Assembly (NCBI RefSeq): GCF_027460065.1
Contig: NZ_JAPYZZ010000006.1
Location: 124,001 to 188,000 of the forward strand
From: Martinezella rhizogenes
Lineage (GTDB): Bacteria > Pseudomonadota > Alphaproteobacteria > Rhizobiales > Rhizobiaceae
DNA: 64,000 bases
Direction: 5' to 3'
Below the pieces are notes generated by a model that ran no database searches, had not been told where the DNA came from, and saw only the letters and a program-made list of their open reading frames with translations. Numbering within the stretch: the first letter of the stretch is position 1; each line of letters begins with the position of its first letter. Of this stretch, positions 36,490-45,640 are shown in pieces. Both the position numbers and the translations under genes were made by a program.

Positions 36490-37886
36490 CGCTTTTGATC
36501 CGCGCCATCGAGTGATGCGAGTTCACCAAGCGTTACCGGCTTGAGCGGCGGTCGAATACGGTAGAGGCCGACGTCTGGAGCCGTTCGTCCTTCCGCCGCG
36601 GCAAGAACCCGTGCGATGGTGTAACCACATTGACGACCCTGACAGGGACCCATTCCAGCGCGTGTAAAGGCTTTGACCTGATTTGGCCCTGGGCGCCCTC
36701 CCGCGATCTGAGCGCGCACAGAGGCGACAGTCACCTCTTCGCAACGGCAAGCGATTGTTTGGTCATCTGGAACGAAGATCTTCTCGCGCGGGCCATAGAG
36801 CCGGTCGAGGAAGGGACGCGAGCGAAGCGCACGCTTCAATCTCGCCCGAATGGGCTTTGCCGCCGCGTCGGCTTCGGTCCCCGAAAGACTGCCGGCCTTT
36901 AGCGCAATTCCAAGACCGGCAAGTTCTCCGCGCAGACATGCGGCGGTCGCACCGCCGATGCCGGCACCGTCACCCGCGACAAACACGCCGCTTTCCGACG
37001 TTTCGCCCCAAGGATCGAGTTCGGGGGCAAAGCTGTCTTGGTCGGTGTTCCAGACATGTTTGCATCCCAACGCAAGCGTCGGATGGATTGTCGGGACGAT
37101 GCCCTCATGCACGAATAGCAATCGAGCATCGACCGTCGCGCCACGCCCTTTGGCCGTAACGTAGCGGATCCGCTCCAGCCGGTTTGTGCCGATCGCCTCA
37201 ATCTCGGCGACGTCGGAGATGAACGGGACATGCCGCTTCAACAATATTAGCCAGCCTAGCCCCTTTACGAGGTCGGCCGGTGCGCTTATCGCGGCCTCGG
37301 CGAACTTCGGAAGGGCCCTTGCCATGCGGCCCGGCGGCGTCGTGTCCAGGAAACCGGCGATCCGGCCACCTGCATTGAGGAGCTGAGTTGCATAAAGAAG
37401 CGACAGTGGCCCGGTGCCTGCGATCCAGACCGGGTCAGACGGGATCTGATCGGATGTCTTTAGCACGATTTGCGCCGCGCCGATCGTCATGACCCCTGGC
37501 AACGTCCAACCTGGAAACGGCGCGGGGCGCTCTTGGGCACCTGTGGCCAGCAGTAGGTTGCCCGCCTCAACCGAGGTCGCTGCGCCGTCGCGCGTCATGA
37601 AAGCACGGGCCCCGCCCTCGATCTGCCAGACCTGAGTGCCGGGCTCGTAGGCTGCACCGCTTTTACGAAACGCACCCACGACGGCCAACCCCTCTTCATA
37701 GGCTTTGCCGAGAACCGACATTCGTGGTGTACCTGACACCTGTTCGATGTTACGCCAGATCTGCCCGCCAGGCGCCGGCTGTTCATCAACCAGAAGGACG
37801 TCCAGGCCATGCCGGCGCGCGACTGTCGCCGCCGACATCCCTGCGGGACCTGCACCAACGATCAAGAGATCAACACGACGACTCAC
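36486..37886 (-). CDS. Opine oxidase subunit A (NAD(P)/FAD- and Fe-S-containing, OoxA/NoxA type)
   Basis: Larger oxidase subunit of 466 residues. The N-terminal FAD motif is LLIVGAGPAGMSAATVARRHG followed by DEQPAPGGQIW; a second nucleotide-binding region and a C-terminal Cys cluster (CRCEEVTVASVRAQI ... GMGPCQGRQCG) bind [2Fe-2S], like SoxA-type oxidases. The GTG at 37886 has AGGAGG upstream and overlaps the stop of the small ferredoxin-like gene (GTGA). The longer open frame to 38012 is that neighbour in another frame. Confidence 0.9.
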   Translation of the reverse strand: MSRRVDLLIVGAGPAGMSAATVARRHGLDVLLVDEQPAPGGQIWRNIEQVSGTPRMSVLGKAYEEGLAVVGAFRKSGAAYEPGTQVWQIEGGARAFMTRDGAATSVEAGNLLLATGAQERPAPFPGWTLPGVMTIGAAQIVLKTSDQIPSDPVWIAGTGPLSLLYATQLLNAGGRIAGFLDTTPPGRMARALPKFAEAAISAPADLVKGLGWLILLKRHVPFISDVAEIEAIGTNRLERIRYVTAKGRGATVDARLLFVHEGIVPTIHPTLALGCKHVWNTDQDSFAPELDPWGETSESGVFVAGDGAGIGGATAACLRGELAGLGIALKAGSLSGTEADAAAKPIRARLKRALRSRPFLDRLYGPREKIFVPDDQTIACRCEEVTVASVRAQIAGGRPGPNQVKAFTRAGMGPCQGRQCGYTIARVLAAAEGRTAPDVGLYRIRPPLKPVTLGELASLDGADQKR

Positions 37887-38176
37887 GAAGCGATCCTCCT
37901 GCGACCGAGTTGGCGATCGACATGCAACCCGTCCTTGACCGGGACCAAACAAGTCTGGACCGAGGCTCCATCGACCAGCGCGAGACATTCGAAACAGACG
38001 CCCATCATGCAATAAGGCGCGCGCCGTTCTTCAGACACCGGCGTCGTGCGGGACCACAGAGGGTCAAGACGCAGCAAAACCGCCGCTACACTCTCTCCCG
38101 CTTCAGCCGAAACAGGCTCCCCGTCAACAACGACAGTCAAACCCTCTTCCCGGACTTCATGCAGCTTCTTGAACAT
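37883..38176 (-). CDS. Opine oxidase small subunit, (2Fe-2S)-binding protein
   Basis: 97-residue ferredoxin-fold protein of the Fer2_4 type, with the cluster motif CMMGVCFECLALVDG and a distal Cys in VQTCLVPVKDG. Such a protein forms the third subunit of three-part amine and opine oxidases, between FAD subunits A and B. It is translationally coupled to subunit A (GTGA). The ATG at 38176 is used; a TTG lies just before it. It follows the importer ATPase gene by about 130 bases. Confidence 0.85.
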   Translation of the reverse strand: MFKKLHEVREEGLTVVVDGEPVSAEAGESVAAVLLRLDPLWSRTTPVSEERRAPYCMMGVCFECLALVDGASVQTCLVPVKDGLHVDRQLGRRRIAS

Positions 38177-38307
38177 CAAAAATGCCTACGGTGAATACGC
38201 ACAAATCTACCACCGCATGCGAATGCATAGCGACGGATCGCCGAAACTGGTCGACGCAGGGGATACAACTCGTTCAATTCTAAGGCGCGAAGGCGCCAGC
38301 TCGAACG

Positions 38308-39075
38308 TCAGTGCACCCTCGAGGTGAATTGGTCGAAGTGATTATTGATACCCTTTCTGAAGATCTCCTCAGGGTGTCCGTCCACCTCGATCTGGCCTTG
38401 GTGCAAGAAGAGGACCCGGTCCGAAACCTCCTTCGCGAAAGACATCTCGTGCGTTACCACGAGCATCGTGCGGCCCTCGTCCGCGAGACCTCTCATAACT
38501 GTCAGTACTTCGCCAACAAGTTCCGGATCGAGCGCAGAAGTGGGTTCGTCGAACAGCAACACTTTCGGCTTCTGCGCCAAGGCGCGGGCAATTGCCGCCC
38601 TTTGCTGCTGGCCTCCAGAAAGCTCTGAAGGATACGCATGTCGTTTACCGGCAATACCCACTTTTTCAAGAAGAGCTTCGGCTTCCAAAACGCATTCCGG
38701 CCTGGACCGCTTTTGAACGTGAACAGGCGCTTCGATGATATTTTCCAGGATCGTCATATGAGACCAAAGATTGAAACTTTGGAAAACCATGGCCACCTCC
38801 GAGCGGATGCGGTCGACCTGCCGTTGATTGGCCGGCCTTGTCGTGCCGTTTTTTACCCGCGTCTCGATCGCCTCTCCGCAGATACTCACCGAGCCGCTTG
38901 TTGGAACTTCAAGCATGTTGATGCAGCGCAGCATTGTCGATTTGCCGGACCCGGAGGAACCGAGGATCGAAATGACGTCACCTTCTCTGGCGTCGAAAGA
39001 CACCCCTTTCAATACCTCCAGCGGCCCGAACTTCTTTCGGATTTCGCGCAATGAAACGGCTGGAATTGCTGTCAT
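38308..39075 (-). CDS. Opine ABC importer ATPase (OccP/NocP type)
   Basis: ATPase of a polar-amino-acid/opine importer, 255 residues. Walker A is GSSGSGKST, the signature is [15 protein letters not shown] and Walker B is [13 protein letters not shown], with the H-loop in VVTHEMSFA; all are intact. The segment [21 protein letters not shown], with an insertion before the Q-loop, is typical of OccP/NocP/HisP. The start ATG follows GGGGGAG. It follows the permease gene by 18 bases in the same operon. Confidence 0.93.
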   Translation of the reverse strand: MTAIPAVSLREIRKKFGPLEVLKGVSFDAREGDVISILGSSGSGKSTMLRCINMLEVPTSGSVSICGEAIETRVKNGTTRPANQRQVDRIRSEVAMVFQSFNLWSHMTILENIIEAPVHVQKRSRPECVLEAEALLEKVGIAGKRHAYPSELSGGQQQRAAIARALAQKPKVLLFDEPTSALDPELVGEVLTVMRGLADEGRTMLVVTHEMSFAKEVSDRVLFLHQGQIEVDGHPEEIFRKGINNHFDQFTSRVH

Positions 39076-39093
39076 TTTCTCCCCCTATGGGAC

Positions 39094-39825
39094 TTAGTGT
39101 GTTGCTATGATCGCGGTCTGTGGATCCGGGGCATTTCTTGAGCGCCGGAGATGCGGTGAAAGAAGGCGTTCCACAAAGGCAATCATGCGCATGAGGACAA
39201 AGTTGATGATGAGGTACAAAGCACCGGCCGCAGTGAATACTTCAAAGGCGCGGTAGGTCTCGGAGATCAACTTGGCGGCGATACCGGTGATTTCCATGAT
39301 AGTGACGATCGACGCCAGGGATGTCGCCTTTACCATCAGCACTATCTCGTTCCCGTAAATCGGAACGATGTTTCGTACCGCAATAGGGAGCGTAATCCGG
39401 CGGAACAACAAAAAACCTGACATTCCGCAAGCCCGACCCGCTTCGACTTGCTGTGCAGGCACCGATTGCAGCCCTCCCCGGATGATCTCACATCCGTAGG
39501 CTGCGGTGTTCAACGACAAAGCAAGCAGGACGCAGAAGTAGGGATCGCGAAACAGATACCAAAGGTGTAGATCCTGAAGGACGGCGCGATACTGTCCTAA
39601 CCCGTAATAGATCAGGAAGATCTGGATCAGCATAGGCGAACCGCGAAACGCGAACACATAGCTCGCGACAAAGTAACGAGCGAGCCAAAATTGGCTCAAT
39701 CGCAAAACCGCAAGGCCTAATGCCAGAATCATGCCCATCAGCACTGAGATGGCAGTGAGTTGCAACGTGACCGGGACCCCCTCAAGAAGGGCCAGGAAAG
39801 TTTCCCAAATGAATTGCGGGTTCAT
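39094..39825 (-). CDS. Opine ABC importer permease (OccM/NocM type)
   Basis: Inner-membrane permease of the histidine/arginine/opine class, 243 residues, with about five membrane segments. It has the family N-terminal region LALLEGVPVTLQLTAISV, the FRGSPMLIQIFLIYYG segment and the EAA loop EAGRACGMSGFLLFRRITLP. Its start overlaps the stop of the partner permease (ATGA). Confidence 0.92.
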   Translation of the reverse strand: MNPQFIWETFLALLEGVPVTLQLTAISVLMGMILALGLAVLRLSQFWLARYFVASYVFAFRGSPMLIQIFLIYYGLGQYRAVLQDLHLWYLFRDPYFCVLLALSLNTAAYGCEIIRGGLQSVPAQQVEAGRACGMSGFLLFRRITLPIAVRNIVPIYGNEIVLMVKATSLASIVTIMEITGIAAKLISETYRAFEVFTAAGALYLIINFVLMRMIAFVERLLSPHLRRSRNAPDPQTAIIATH

Positions 39826-40541
39826 TGCATTGCCTCCCGGTAGCCGCGTCGCGATCGTCTCTCTATGTGCGCAAATACCAAGGTCGATACAAAGGTGATT
39901 GCAAGGTAGATCGCGGCGCCGAACAGAAAGAAATCAAACGGCATTCGCGTCGATCCGGCAGCAAGCTGCGTTGTTCGCATGAGCTCGGCGAGCCCGATTA
40001 CCGAAACCAGCGCAGACTCTTTGAGCACGAGAAGCCACACATTGCTGAGCCCAGGTATCGCATGGCGGAGTAACTGCGGGACTATGATGCGTCGAAACAT
40101 GAGTGCGTTGTGCATGCCGGCCGCTCGCGCAGCCTCCATCTCGCCTTTCGAGAGCGCATTGAACGATCCCCGAAAGACCTCAGCCTGATAGGCGGCGGAA
40201 ACAACGCCGATAGCCGCGGCACCAACTGCGAATGATGGAATAGCGACAAAACCTTGATGCCCGAATAGACCCAGTATCGCTCCAAGCGCGGCGCTTCCCC
40301 CGAAGTAGAAGAGGTAGATGACGAGGAGATCAGGAATACCTCTCAGCACGGTCGTATACCCCTCGCCAAGGAGTTTGACGGGCAAAGTGCCGGCAATTCG
40401 CGCCCACGCAATAAGTGACCCCAAAACGGCGCCGATCAAGAATCCGGCGAGGGCGACAGAAAGCGTAACCAAAGCTCCAAACGCAAGATCGTCGCCCCAG
40501 CCGTCCGGTCCCACGCCCATAAGTGTGAGATAGTCGATCAT
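39822..40541 (-). CDS. Opine ABC importer permease (OccQ/NocQ type)
   Basis: Second permease of the importer, 239 residues. Family features are GALVTLSVALAGFLIGAVLG, VLRGIPDLLVIYLFYFGGSAAL and the EAA loop EAARAAGMHNALMFRRIIVPQ. The start is the ATG at 40541 (MIDYLTLMG), preceded by a run of Gs that can act as ribosome site; the open frame to 40607 has a weaker start. It follows the binding-protein gene by about 160 bases. Confidence 0.92.
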   Translation of the reverse strand: MIDYLTLMGVGPDGWGDDLAFGALVTLSVALAGFLIGAVLGSLIAWARIAGTLPVKLLGEGYTTVLRGIPDLLVIYLFYFGGSAALGAILGLFGHQGFVAIPSFAVGAAAIGVVSAAYQAEVFRGSFNALSKGEMEAARAAGMHNALMFRRIIVPQLLRHAIPGLSNVWLLVLKESALVSVIGLAELMRTTQLAAGSTRMPFDFFLFGAAIYLAITFVSTLVFAHIERRSRRGYREAMQ

Positions 40542-40701
40542 AGCCCCCCCATCGCGCGTGGCCAATCGTCGCGTGATATCCACGAGATCAGACTGCCGAG
40601 ACGACATTCCCCAATATTTTTATGTGAGCAGGTCATTTCGTCATTCACCTTAAAGCGAAGAGGCGGCGAGCAGAGGCCTGCCGCCGCAGATCAATCGGTC
40701 G

Positions 40702-41550
40702 CTATTCGCCGACCGGAGTGACGTCGACCGCAAACCATTGCTGTGCCAGGCGCTTCACGGTTCCATCGTCGATGGCTTCCTGCACAGCTTTGTCGAGCGA
40801 AGCCTTCAGCTTTTCATCGCCCTTACGGAGGCCGATACCCACGGCGCCAAACGGACCGTTAAAGAACGTCGGGCCATAAATTTCGTAAGCGTCGAACTTT
40901 GCATCTTTCTTTGTCGTCGCGAGGGAAATGTTGGATTGGACAATCGCGTCGACGCGGCCGGAGAGGAGATCCAACTCCGCTTCTTCGCTGGTCTTGTACT
41001 GACGGACTTCAACCTCGTTCTTGAAATATTGTTCGAGGAACGTGGCATTTGTTGACGACGTCTGTACGCCAATGACCTTACCCTTCAGCAAGGGTCGCAT
41101 TTTTTCGATAGAGGCCTTCGTCGCATCATCGGCTTTTGCGAGGTTGACGATGTCTCCAGTCCCTGGCAGCTTTGCCAGATCTGAGCCTTTTTCTGCGAAA
41201 AACCCGTTGCGTGCACGAGCGTAGGGGATCGTAAAGTCGATGGCCTGGCGGCGCTTTTCGGTGATCCCCATCGCCGCGATGATAGCGTCGTACTTGCCGG
41301 CGTTGAGACCGGGGATGATGCCGTCCCAAGCTTGCGGAATGATTTCACAGGTAAGCTTGGCGCGTGCGCAGAGATCCTTGGCAAGATCAATATCGAAGCC
41401 TTTCAGGGTTCCGCCTTCTGTGAAATTCCACGGCGCGTACGCCCCTTCAGTAGCAATCTTTACGGTTTGCTCCTGTGCATTGCCAGTCACAGGAGACGTC
41501 ATCATTGCAACGGCAAACGCCGCCGTGGACAGCATAGTGCGGTACTTCAT
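40702..41550 (-). CDS. Periplasmic opine/polar amino acid-binding protein (OccT/NocT-like)
   Basis: Family 3 binding protein of 282 residues with a Sec signal peptide (TMLSTAAFAVAMMTSPVTGNAQ). Ligand-site segments are IATEGAYAPWNFTEGGTLKGFDIDLAKDLC, AAMGITEKRRQAIDFTIPYA and AIVQSNISLA. It is first in the minus-strand operon, and GAGGTG precedes its ATG. From memory it is clearly different from C58 NocT in the lobe that contacts the ligand, so the opine may not be nopaline. Confidence 0.9.
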   Translation of the reverse strand: MKYRTMLSTAAFAVAMMTSPVTGNAQEQTVKIATEGAYAPWNFTEGGTLKGFDIDLAKDLCARAKLTCEIIPQAWDGIIPGLNAGKYDAIIAAMGITEKRRQAIDFTIPYARARNGFFAEKGSDLAKLPGTGDIVNLAKADDATKASIEKMRPLLKGKVIGVQTSSTNATFLEQYFKNEVEVRQYKTSEEAELDLLSGRVDAIVQSNISLATTKKDAKFDAYEIYGPTFFNGPFGAVGIGLRKGDEKLKASLDKAVQEAIDDGTVKRLAQQWFAVDVTPVGE

Positions 41551-41696
41551 GTGTTCACCTCAAGAGATCGCTGTTCACCTGGCCGCCATCCTTTTTCGTG
41601 GAAGTTTGCGGTCCAGCGCGGGCGGTTCCTTTAGCCCGTGGTCACGAGGATAGACCATATGATCGATATCACAAGGACATGAAATGGCATGCGCCT

Positions 41697-41711
41697 ATAA
41701 GCAAATGTTAT
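41697..41711. promoter_or_regulatory. LysR-type operator ATAA-N7-TTAT
   Basis: ATAAGCAAATGTTAT is an exact ATAA-N7-TTAT palindrome between the divergent opine operon and the LysR gene. OccR and relatives bind this class of site (established knowledge). Its position, about 120 bases upstream of the LysR start and 147 upstream of the binding-protein start, fits a shared control site. Confidence 0.65.
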
Positions 41712-41832
41712 TGGGAGGGATTGAGTTGCGACCGATTTCGTGCCGTATTTAGAACCCGTCCCTACGCTGAAGGCCACTTTGACGAGCAGCGTGAACTAAC
41801 TGTAAGAATGAACGAAGGATGTGAGCTTTCGA

Positions 41833-42735
41833 ATGTTGCAGTCCCGTCAACTCGAGGTCTTTCGCGCAGTGATGCTCACCGGCGGCATGACGTCGGCTGC
41901 CGATATGGTGGGTATCACACAGCCCGCGATCAGCCGCTTAGTCCGAGATTTGGAAGAAGAAGTGGGCTTTCGGCTATTCGAAAGAATTGGGAATAGGCTT
42001 CGCCCCACACCGGAGGCGGTTATCCTGTTCAAGGAAGTTTCTTTGCACTTCCATGGTATCGATCGAATCGGAAAGGTGGCCGATGACCTTCGGAAGTCGC
42101 AACTCGGTTCCGTGCGGGTGGCATGCTATACCGCGCTCGCGATGAGCTTCATGTCGGAAGTCATTCAGACCTTCGTGGCAGATCGACCCGACGTTTCGAT
42201 CTATCTGCATGACGACTCCTCGCGAACTGTTCTCGAGCTGGTAGCGCTACATCATTTCGATATCGGCATTTCCTTCACAACAGCCGACCATCCCGGTGTC
42301 GTCATGGAACCTTTGCCGACCTTTTGCGCTGAGTGCATCGTTCCAACAACGCATCGCCTTTGCGAAAAGGATTTTATTACTCCCGGCGATCTCGAAGGCG
42401 AAACACTCATCTCGTTGGGTGTTAACAGCCTTCTTCGAATGCAACTTGATGCCGTCCTTGCCGAAAGCAATGTCAGTTGCGCCCGCCACATCGAAAGTAC
42501 CCTCGCCCTAAGTGTTTGCGACTTGGTGAGCAAGGGACTTGGCGTAGGCCTGGTCGATCCCTTCACCGCAAGCTTTTATGGCGATCGCGATCTTTGTAGA
42601 AAACCGTTCATTCCGGCAGTGCCTTATCACTTTGCAATAGCGCTACCCAGCGGCAAGACTCCCCCGAGGCTTGTTGGTGAATTCTGCGCTGCTTTGCGGG
42701 CGGCTGTGGACCGGTTGCCATTTGAACGAATGTAG
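41833..42735 (+). CDS. LysR-family opine regulator (OccR/NocR type)
   Basis: Activator of 300 residues divergent from the opine operon. The N-terminal HTH reads RQLEVFRAVMLTGGMTSAAD, then ITQPAISRLVRDLEEEVGF, close to OccR as I recall it. The C-terminal effector domain is of the periplasmic-binding type. An ATG at 41833 is used; a GTG at 41821 lies too near the AAGGA to be a good start. It should respond to the imported opine and bind the palindrome at 41697. Confidence 0.88.
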   Translation: MLQSRQLEVFRAVMLTGGMTSAADMVGITQPAISRLVRDLEEEVGFRLFERIGNRLRPTPEAVILFKEVSLHFHGIDRIGKVADDLRKSQLGSVRVACYTALAMSFMSEVIQTFVADRPDVSIYLHDDSSRTVLELVALHHFDIGISFTTADHPGVVMEPLPTFCAECIVPTTHRLCEKDFITPGDLEGETLISLGVNSLLRMQLDAVLAESNVSCARHIESTLALSVCDLVSKGLGVGLVDPFTASFYGDRDLCRKPFIPAVPYHFAIALPSGKTPPRLVGEFCAALRAAVDRLPFERM

Positions 42736-43005
42736 GTCGCGCGTTGAGCAGAGATCTAACGTGTGTCACAGCCCGGGGTGGGACACTTCTGTCGGCGTCT
42801 TATGCGGTAGGTAAGCACCACAATAATCAATTTAGCCGTGGTGCACGCAAATTCGTGCCTCTCTGCTTATCGCAGTTGACGTTAGGTAACGTCAGACTTA
42901 GCCTCGCGCAAATGGGTCGAGAAAATCAGGTTGCTTGCAAGCCAGCTGATGGCTTTGAGCTGGTCCCGCGGGTCTTGGCAGATTTCGAGCGTGACAATCC
43001 TTCAA
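42736..43005. other. Spacer between the LysR gene and the IS66 remnant
   Basis: About 270 bases with no supported gene. The right part is continuous with the truncated IS66 tnpB and may contain the junction left by loss of the rest of that element. Confidence 0.35.
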
Positions 43006-43173
43006 TCAGATCCGATCCAGACGCCTGGCGCGGAACAAGAACACGTCGCCACAATACGGATCGGCCGCAAGGGCTGACGTCACCAAAGCCACCAGGCCAT
43101 TCATGCCGCGCCGGAAGTCGAAAGGTTGCGTCGCAACCATAATCTTCACACCATTTGGCGAAACTCCGATCAC
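43006..43173 (-). pseudogene. IS66 tnpB, truncated
   Basis: From a GTG overlapping the tnpA stop the frame reads VIGVSPNGVKIMVATQPFDFRRGMNG... and CGDVFLFRARR, the first 50 or so residues of a typical TnpB. It then meets a stop and loses similarity. No tnpC follows, so the element is a left-over fragment. Confidence 0.75.
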
Positions 43174-43607
43174 CGGCGACCTCGCAACAATGCCACCATC
43201 GCTTGTGCCAGCTCAGGCGCTACCGAGCCGATAACCGTCATGCGCGCGCCAGCAATTTCGATCTCAATTCGACCTGCGGCCAAGTGGGCGACATCCGACG
43301 GCGAGCTTCCGGGAGGCCTTCGATCGCCAACCACCGTCACCGACACGAACATCGTCTGCTGCACGCCGGCCTTCGCAGTTCGTTGAGAGGTCAGCCCAGC
43401 GTCCCGACGCCAGACGTTCAGCAAGCCGCGATTGACGCCCCGGCGCCGGGCAACGGCCGAGATGTTCACGTCAGGTTCCGCGCTTTCTGCAAGAATCCGC
43501 GCCTTCTCCTGATAAGTCCAATTCCGCCGCTGGCTCCGACCGGTGATCACCTCGATCCGACGATACTTTCCCTCATGCCTGGCTTCATGCATGCCTTCAT
43601 CCATGAC
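43170..43607 (-). CDS. IS66 accessory protein TnpA in a remnant element
   Basis: Helix-turn-helix TnpA of about 145 residues, apparently full length (RRNWTYQEKARILAESAEPDVNISAVARRRGVNRGLLNVWRRD), starting near 43607-43640. It differs clearly from the TnpA at 27328, so it comes from a different IS66 lineage. It lies only about 250 bases outside the right T-DNA border. Without tnpC the copy is not autonomous. Confidence 0.75.
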   Translation of the reverse strand, partial: VMDEGMHEARHEGKYRRIEVITGRSQRRNWTYQEKARILAESAEPDVNISAVARRRGVNRGLLNVWRRDAGLTSQRTAKAGVQQTMFVSVTVVGDRRPPGSSPSDVAHLAAGRIEIEIAGARMTVIGSVAPELAQAMVALLRGRR

Positions 43608-43852
43608 TTCAAGCATGGCATCAGCGCGATCTCCAACCATTCCATTCCGCTCCTATCGATGCAGGAGCTTATCTCGCGGCCTCATTCACAAAAGGTGGGT
43701 TGTTCGTCGCGCTCACACTTGATTGCATCAATGGCGCAATGGAGCTCGACCAACGTCACACGAGGAACAGGCATCCGCATTATATTGATGCTCAGAGCGG
43801 CCTGCATTCAGTGCGCTAAGGCCTTCTACGAACATTCCAGCAGATTAACGCA

Positions 43853-43869
43853 CGAACGAACACGCGAAC
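43853..43869 (-). promoter_or_regulatory. Overdrive-like sequence outside the right border
   Basis: Read on the minus strand, i.e. the direction of the border repeat, this is GTTCGCGTGTTCGTTCG, resembling the overdrive core ...TGTATGTTTGTTTG with A/T to G/C transitions. It is 15 bases outside the right border, the normal side and spacing. The match is partial. Confidence 0.4.
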
Positions 43870-43884
43870 AATTAAACAGATACA

Positions 43885-43909
43885 CGTGACAAATTGATAT
43901 ATCCTGCCA
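43885..43909 (-). other. T-DNA right border repeat
   Basis: 25-base border. On the minus strand it begins TGGCAGGATATAT and ends TGTCACG, close to the consensus TGGCAGGATATAT-N5-TGTAAAC with two mismatches at the end. Orientation relative to the second border makes it the right border, where VirD2 nicking starts transfer, so rolD is nearest to the leading end. Confidence 0.85.
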
Positions 43910-44327
43910 AAGCAAGTTCCATAACGCCTGGTAGCAGATTAGGTACCACTGGATCAGGCTTAAAGAACCGTTGGATAAACGCCGATCGAAAATTCCTTGT
44001 ATCTACCCAAACGGGACAATCATGCATTACGTGGCCACGATGGGATGCAAAGCTGTTTGCTCAAAAATGCCCACTAGCGAAAAGGGCCAATAGAAACGCT
44101 GTTTAGAGAATCTGCAACACGTCGCAAAAGCATGTGCTTATTGGAACATCCACTAGTGATGCACTTGTTCATGATTACCTGCCAGCGCAAATCCTATCAT
44201 CAATACCCACTCCCAACACACGGTGCTGCGTCATTTTCACAAGCTTGGCCCGGTCTTTAAATACCCTCGTTGAACGGTTTCTAAGCACATAGCCATTTCA
44301 AAAAGATAGCATTTCAACACTCTCAAC
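43910..44327. promoter_or_regulatory. rolD upstream region inside the T-DNA
   Basis: 418 bases between the right border and the rolD ATG. CTTTAAATACCC at 44255-44266 is a plant-type TATA candidate about 60 bases before the start codon; the same CTTTAAATACC is found in front of ORF13. No other gene was seen. Confidence 0.5.
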
Positions 44328-45353
44328 ATGGCCTCGCAACTATCGAAGATGCATTGGTCAGAGTCCGACCTAGCGGTTCATGGTGTATTCGTCACCCCCG
44401 CTCTCGTGGATGAAGCGCTGGCTACTTACTGGGAGTCCTTCGCAAACGGCCAGGTCGGCCATAAGAAAGTTTACGTTCCGTTCGAAAGCGATGCGAATGG
44501 CTCGAGGGAAGGAGCACTGGTTGGATTCTTTGGAAAATACTCCGGCGTGAAAAATATTCACTTTTCGCCGTGCAATTCAGAAATTGGGCAACCGCCACGT
44601 CACGTGGACATCCTGCTTCGCGACAAGGCAAGCGGCCGACGGCTCATCTCTCTTGAAGGTCTACCAGTTTCAAATGGCCGGACTGGCTGGTTTGCGCTCG
44701 CATGTATGAACCTTTTGCTGCGAGGCAAACAGGACGTCGAAGTGTTCCTGTTCGGAGCGGGTCCTATCGCGGAGGCTGTCATTCTTTCCCTTGATCAAGG
44801 CGCCGCGAGTAGAATCAAGTGCGTTTCAGTCCTAAGCCGCAATGGAATTTCTAACCAAGCCATGGTAGAGAAGCTCGGATCGAAGGTTGGGTTCAGGTTG
44901 GATGCTGTCCATGATCGAAGCACATTGCCAAAAGCAAATTTTGTTATAACCGCGACGAACGCGGGAATGCCCGTCTTTGAATCCCACGAGATAGCCCGTA
45001 ATGCCGTGACGTTATCTCTGGGAATAGACGATATGCCAGCCGACTACTTCGATGTCCTGTTGGAAGAAGGGGGGCTGCTTGTCGGAGATGATCTAGTTGC
45101 GATGGAAGCGCGTAACGTTGATCCTCTAAGTCTTTACTACTCCAGGCGAGGCATGAAACTGACGGAGCATGGAAGGGCTGACGGTGTTAAGAACTACGCA
45201 GAAGTGCTCTGTGACAAAACACTCATGAAGGAACTTGAGGACTGGAAAGGACCCGCCACGTTCATGCCGGTTGGTCTTGCTAGTCACGACATCGCGGTTG
45301 CTGCGAAAATTTACGAGATCCTGGCAGCCAAACTTTATGAGAAGGCGGCATAG
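44328..45353 (+). CDS. rolD: RolD, plant-expressed ornithine cyclodeaminase
   Basis: T-DNA gene of 341 residues in the ornithine cyclodeaminase/mu-crystallin family, as RolD of agropine Ri plasmids is (about 344 residues, converts ornithine to proline in transformed plants). Visible are ESDLAVHGVFVTPALVDEAL at the N terminus, the Rossmann motif VFLFGAGPIAEAVILSL and ITATNAGMPVFESHE. The ATG lies in a plant-type context (CAACATGGCC). It sits next to the right border and is in the T-DNA position expected for rolD beyond ORF14. It is only distantly similar to the bacterial ocd at 32785. Confidence 0.82.
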   Translation: MASQLSKMHWSESDLAVHGVFVTPALVDEALATYWESFANGQVGHKKVYVPFESDANGSREGALVGFFGKYSGVKNIHFSPCNSEIGQPPRHVDILLRDKASGRRLISLEGLPVSNGRTGWFALACMNLLLRGKQDVEVFLFGAGPIAEAVILSLDQGAASRIKCVSVLSRNGISNQAMVEKLGSKVGFRLDAVHDRSTLPKANFVITATNAGMPVFESHEIARNAVTLSLGIDDMPADYFDVLLEEGGLLVGDDLVAMEARNVDPLSLYYSRRGMKLTEHGRADGVKNYAEVLCDKTLMKELEDWKGPATFMPVGLASHDIAVAAKIYEILAAKLYEKAA

Positions 45354-45640
45354 GCTAGGTTGTATGGTCAGTTCTCCGGCAAGTCACTTAACTTGGCTCT
45401 CTCCCACGGTGTCATCTCTCAACCTGCGACAGTTTGCAACAACTATGTACTTCTATCCATTATCGTACGAATCAATAAAATAAATATTTCTTTTCGCGCC
45501 TTTAAAGTTTGATTTTTATATATGCTGCTGAATAAATTCGTCAAATTATTTGAAATGCGAACGAAACAAACCAACGTTTTTTATTAAATAACCCAGGAAA
45601 TACAACATTATGTCAAAATACATTACATTTATGCAGATCA
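45354..45640. other. Convergent 3' region of rolD and ORF14
   Basis: About 290 AT-rich bases holding the two 3' ends and, presumably, plant polyadenylation signals (an AATAAA lies at 45475-45480). No gene seen. Confidence 0.4.

Noticed and set aside
1..43884. Second T-DNA
   Set aside because: I looked for further CAGGATATAT or ATATATCCTG border cores by eye and found only the two reported; plant-type genes are confined to the interval between them.
44328..45353. Vitopine or other opine synthase for the first T-DNA gene
   Set aside because: The sequence is of the ornithine-cyclodeaminase type and sits where rolD is expected; opine synthases of the octopine type have a different layout.
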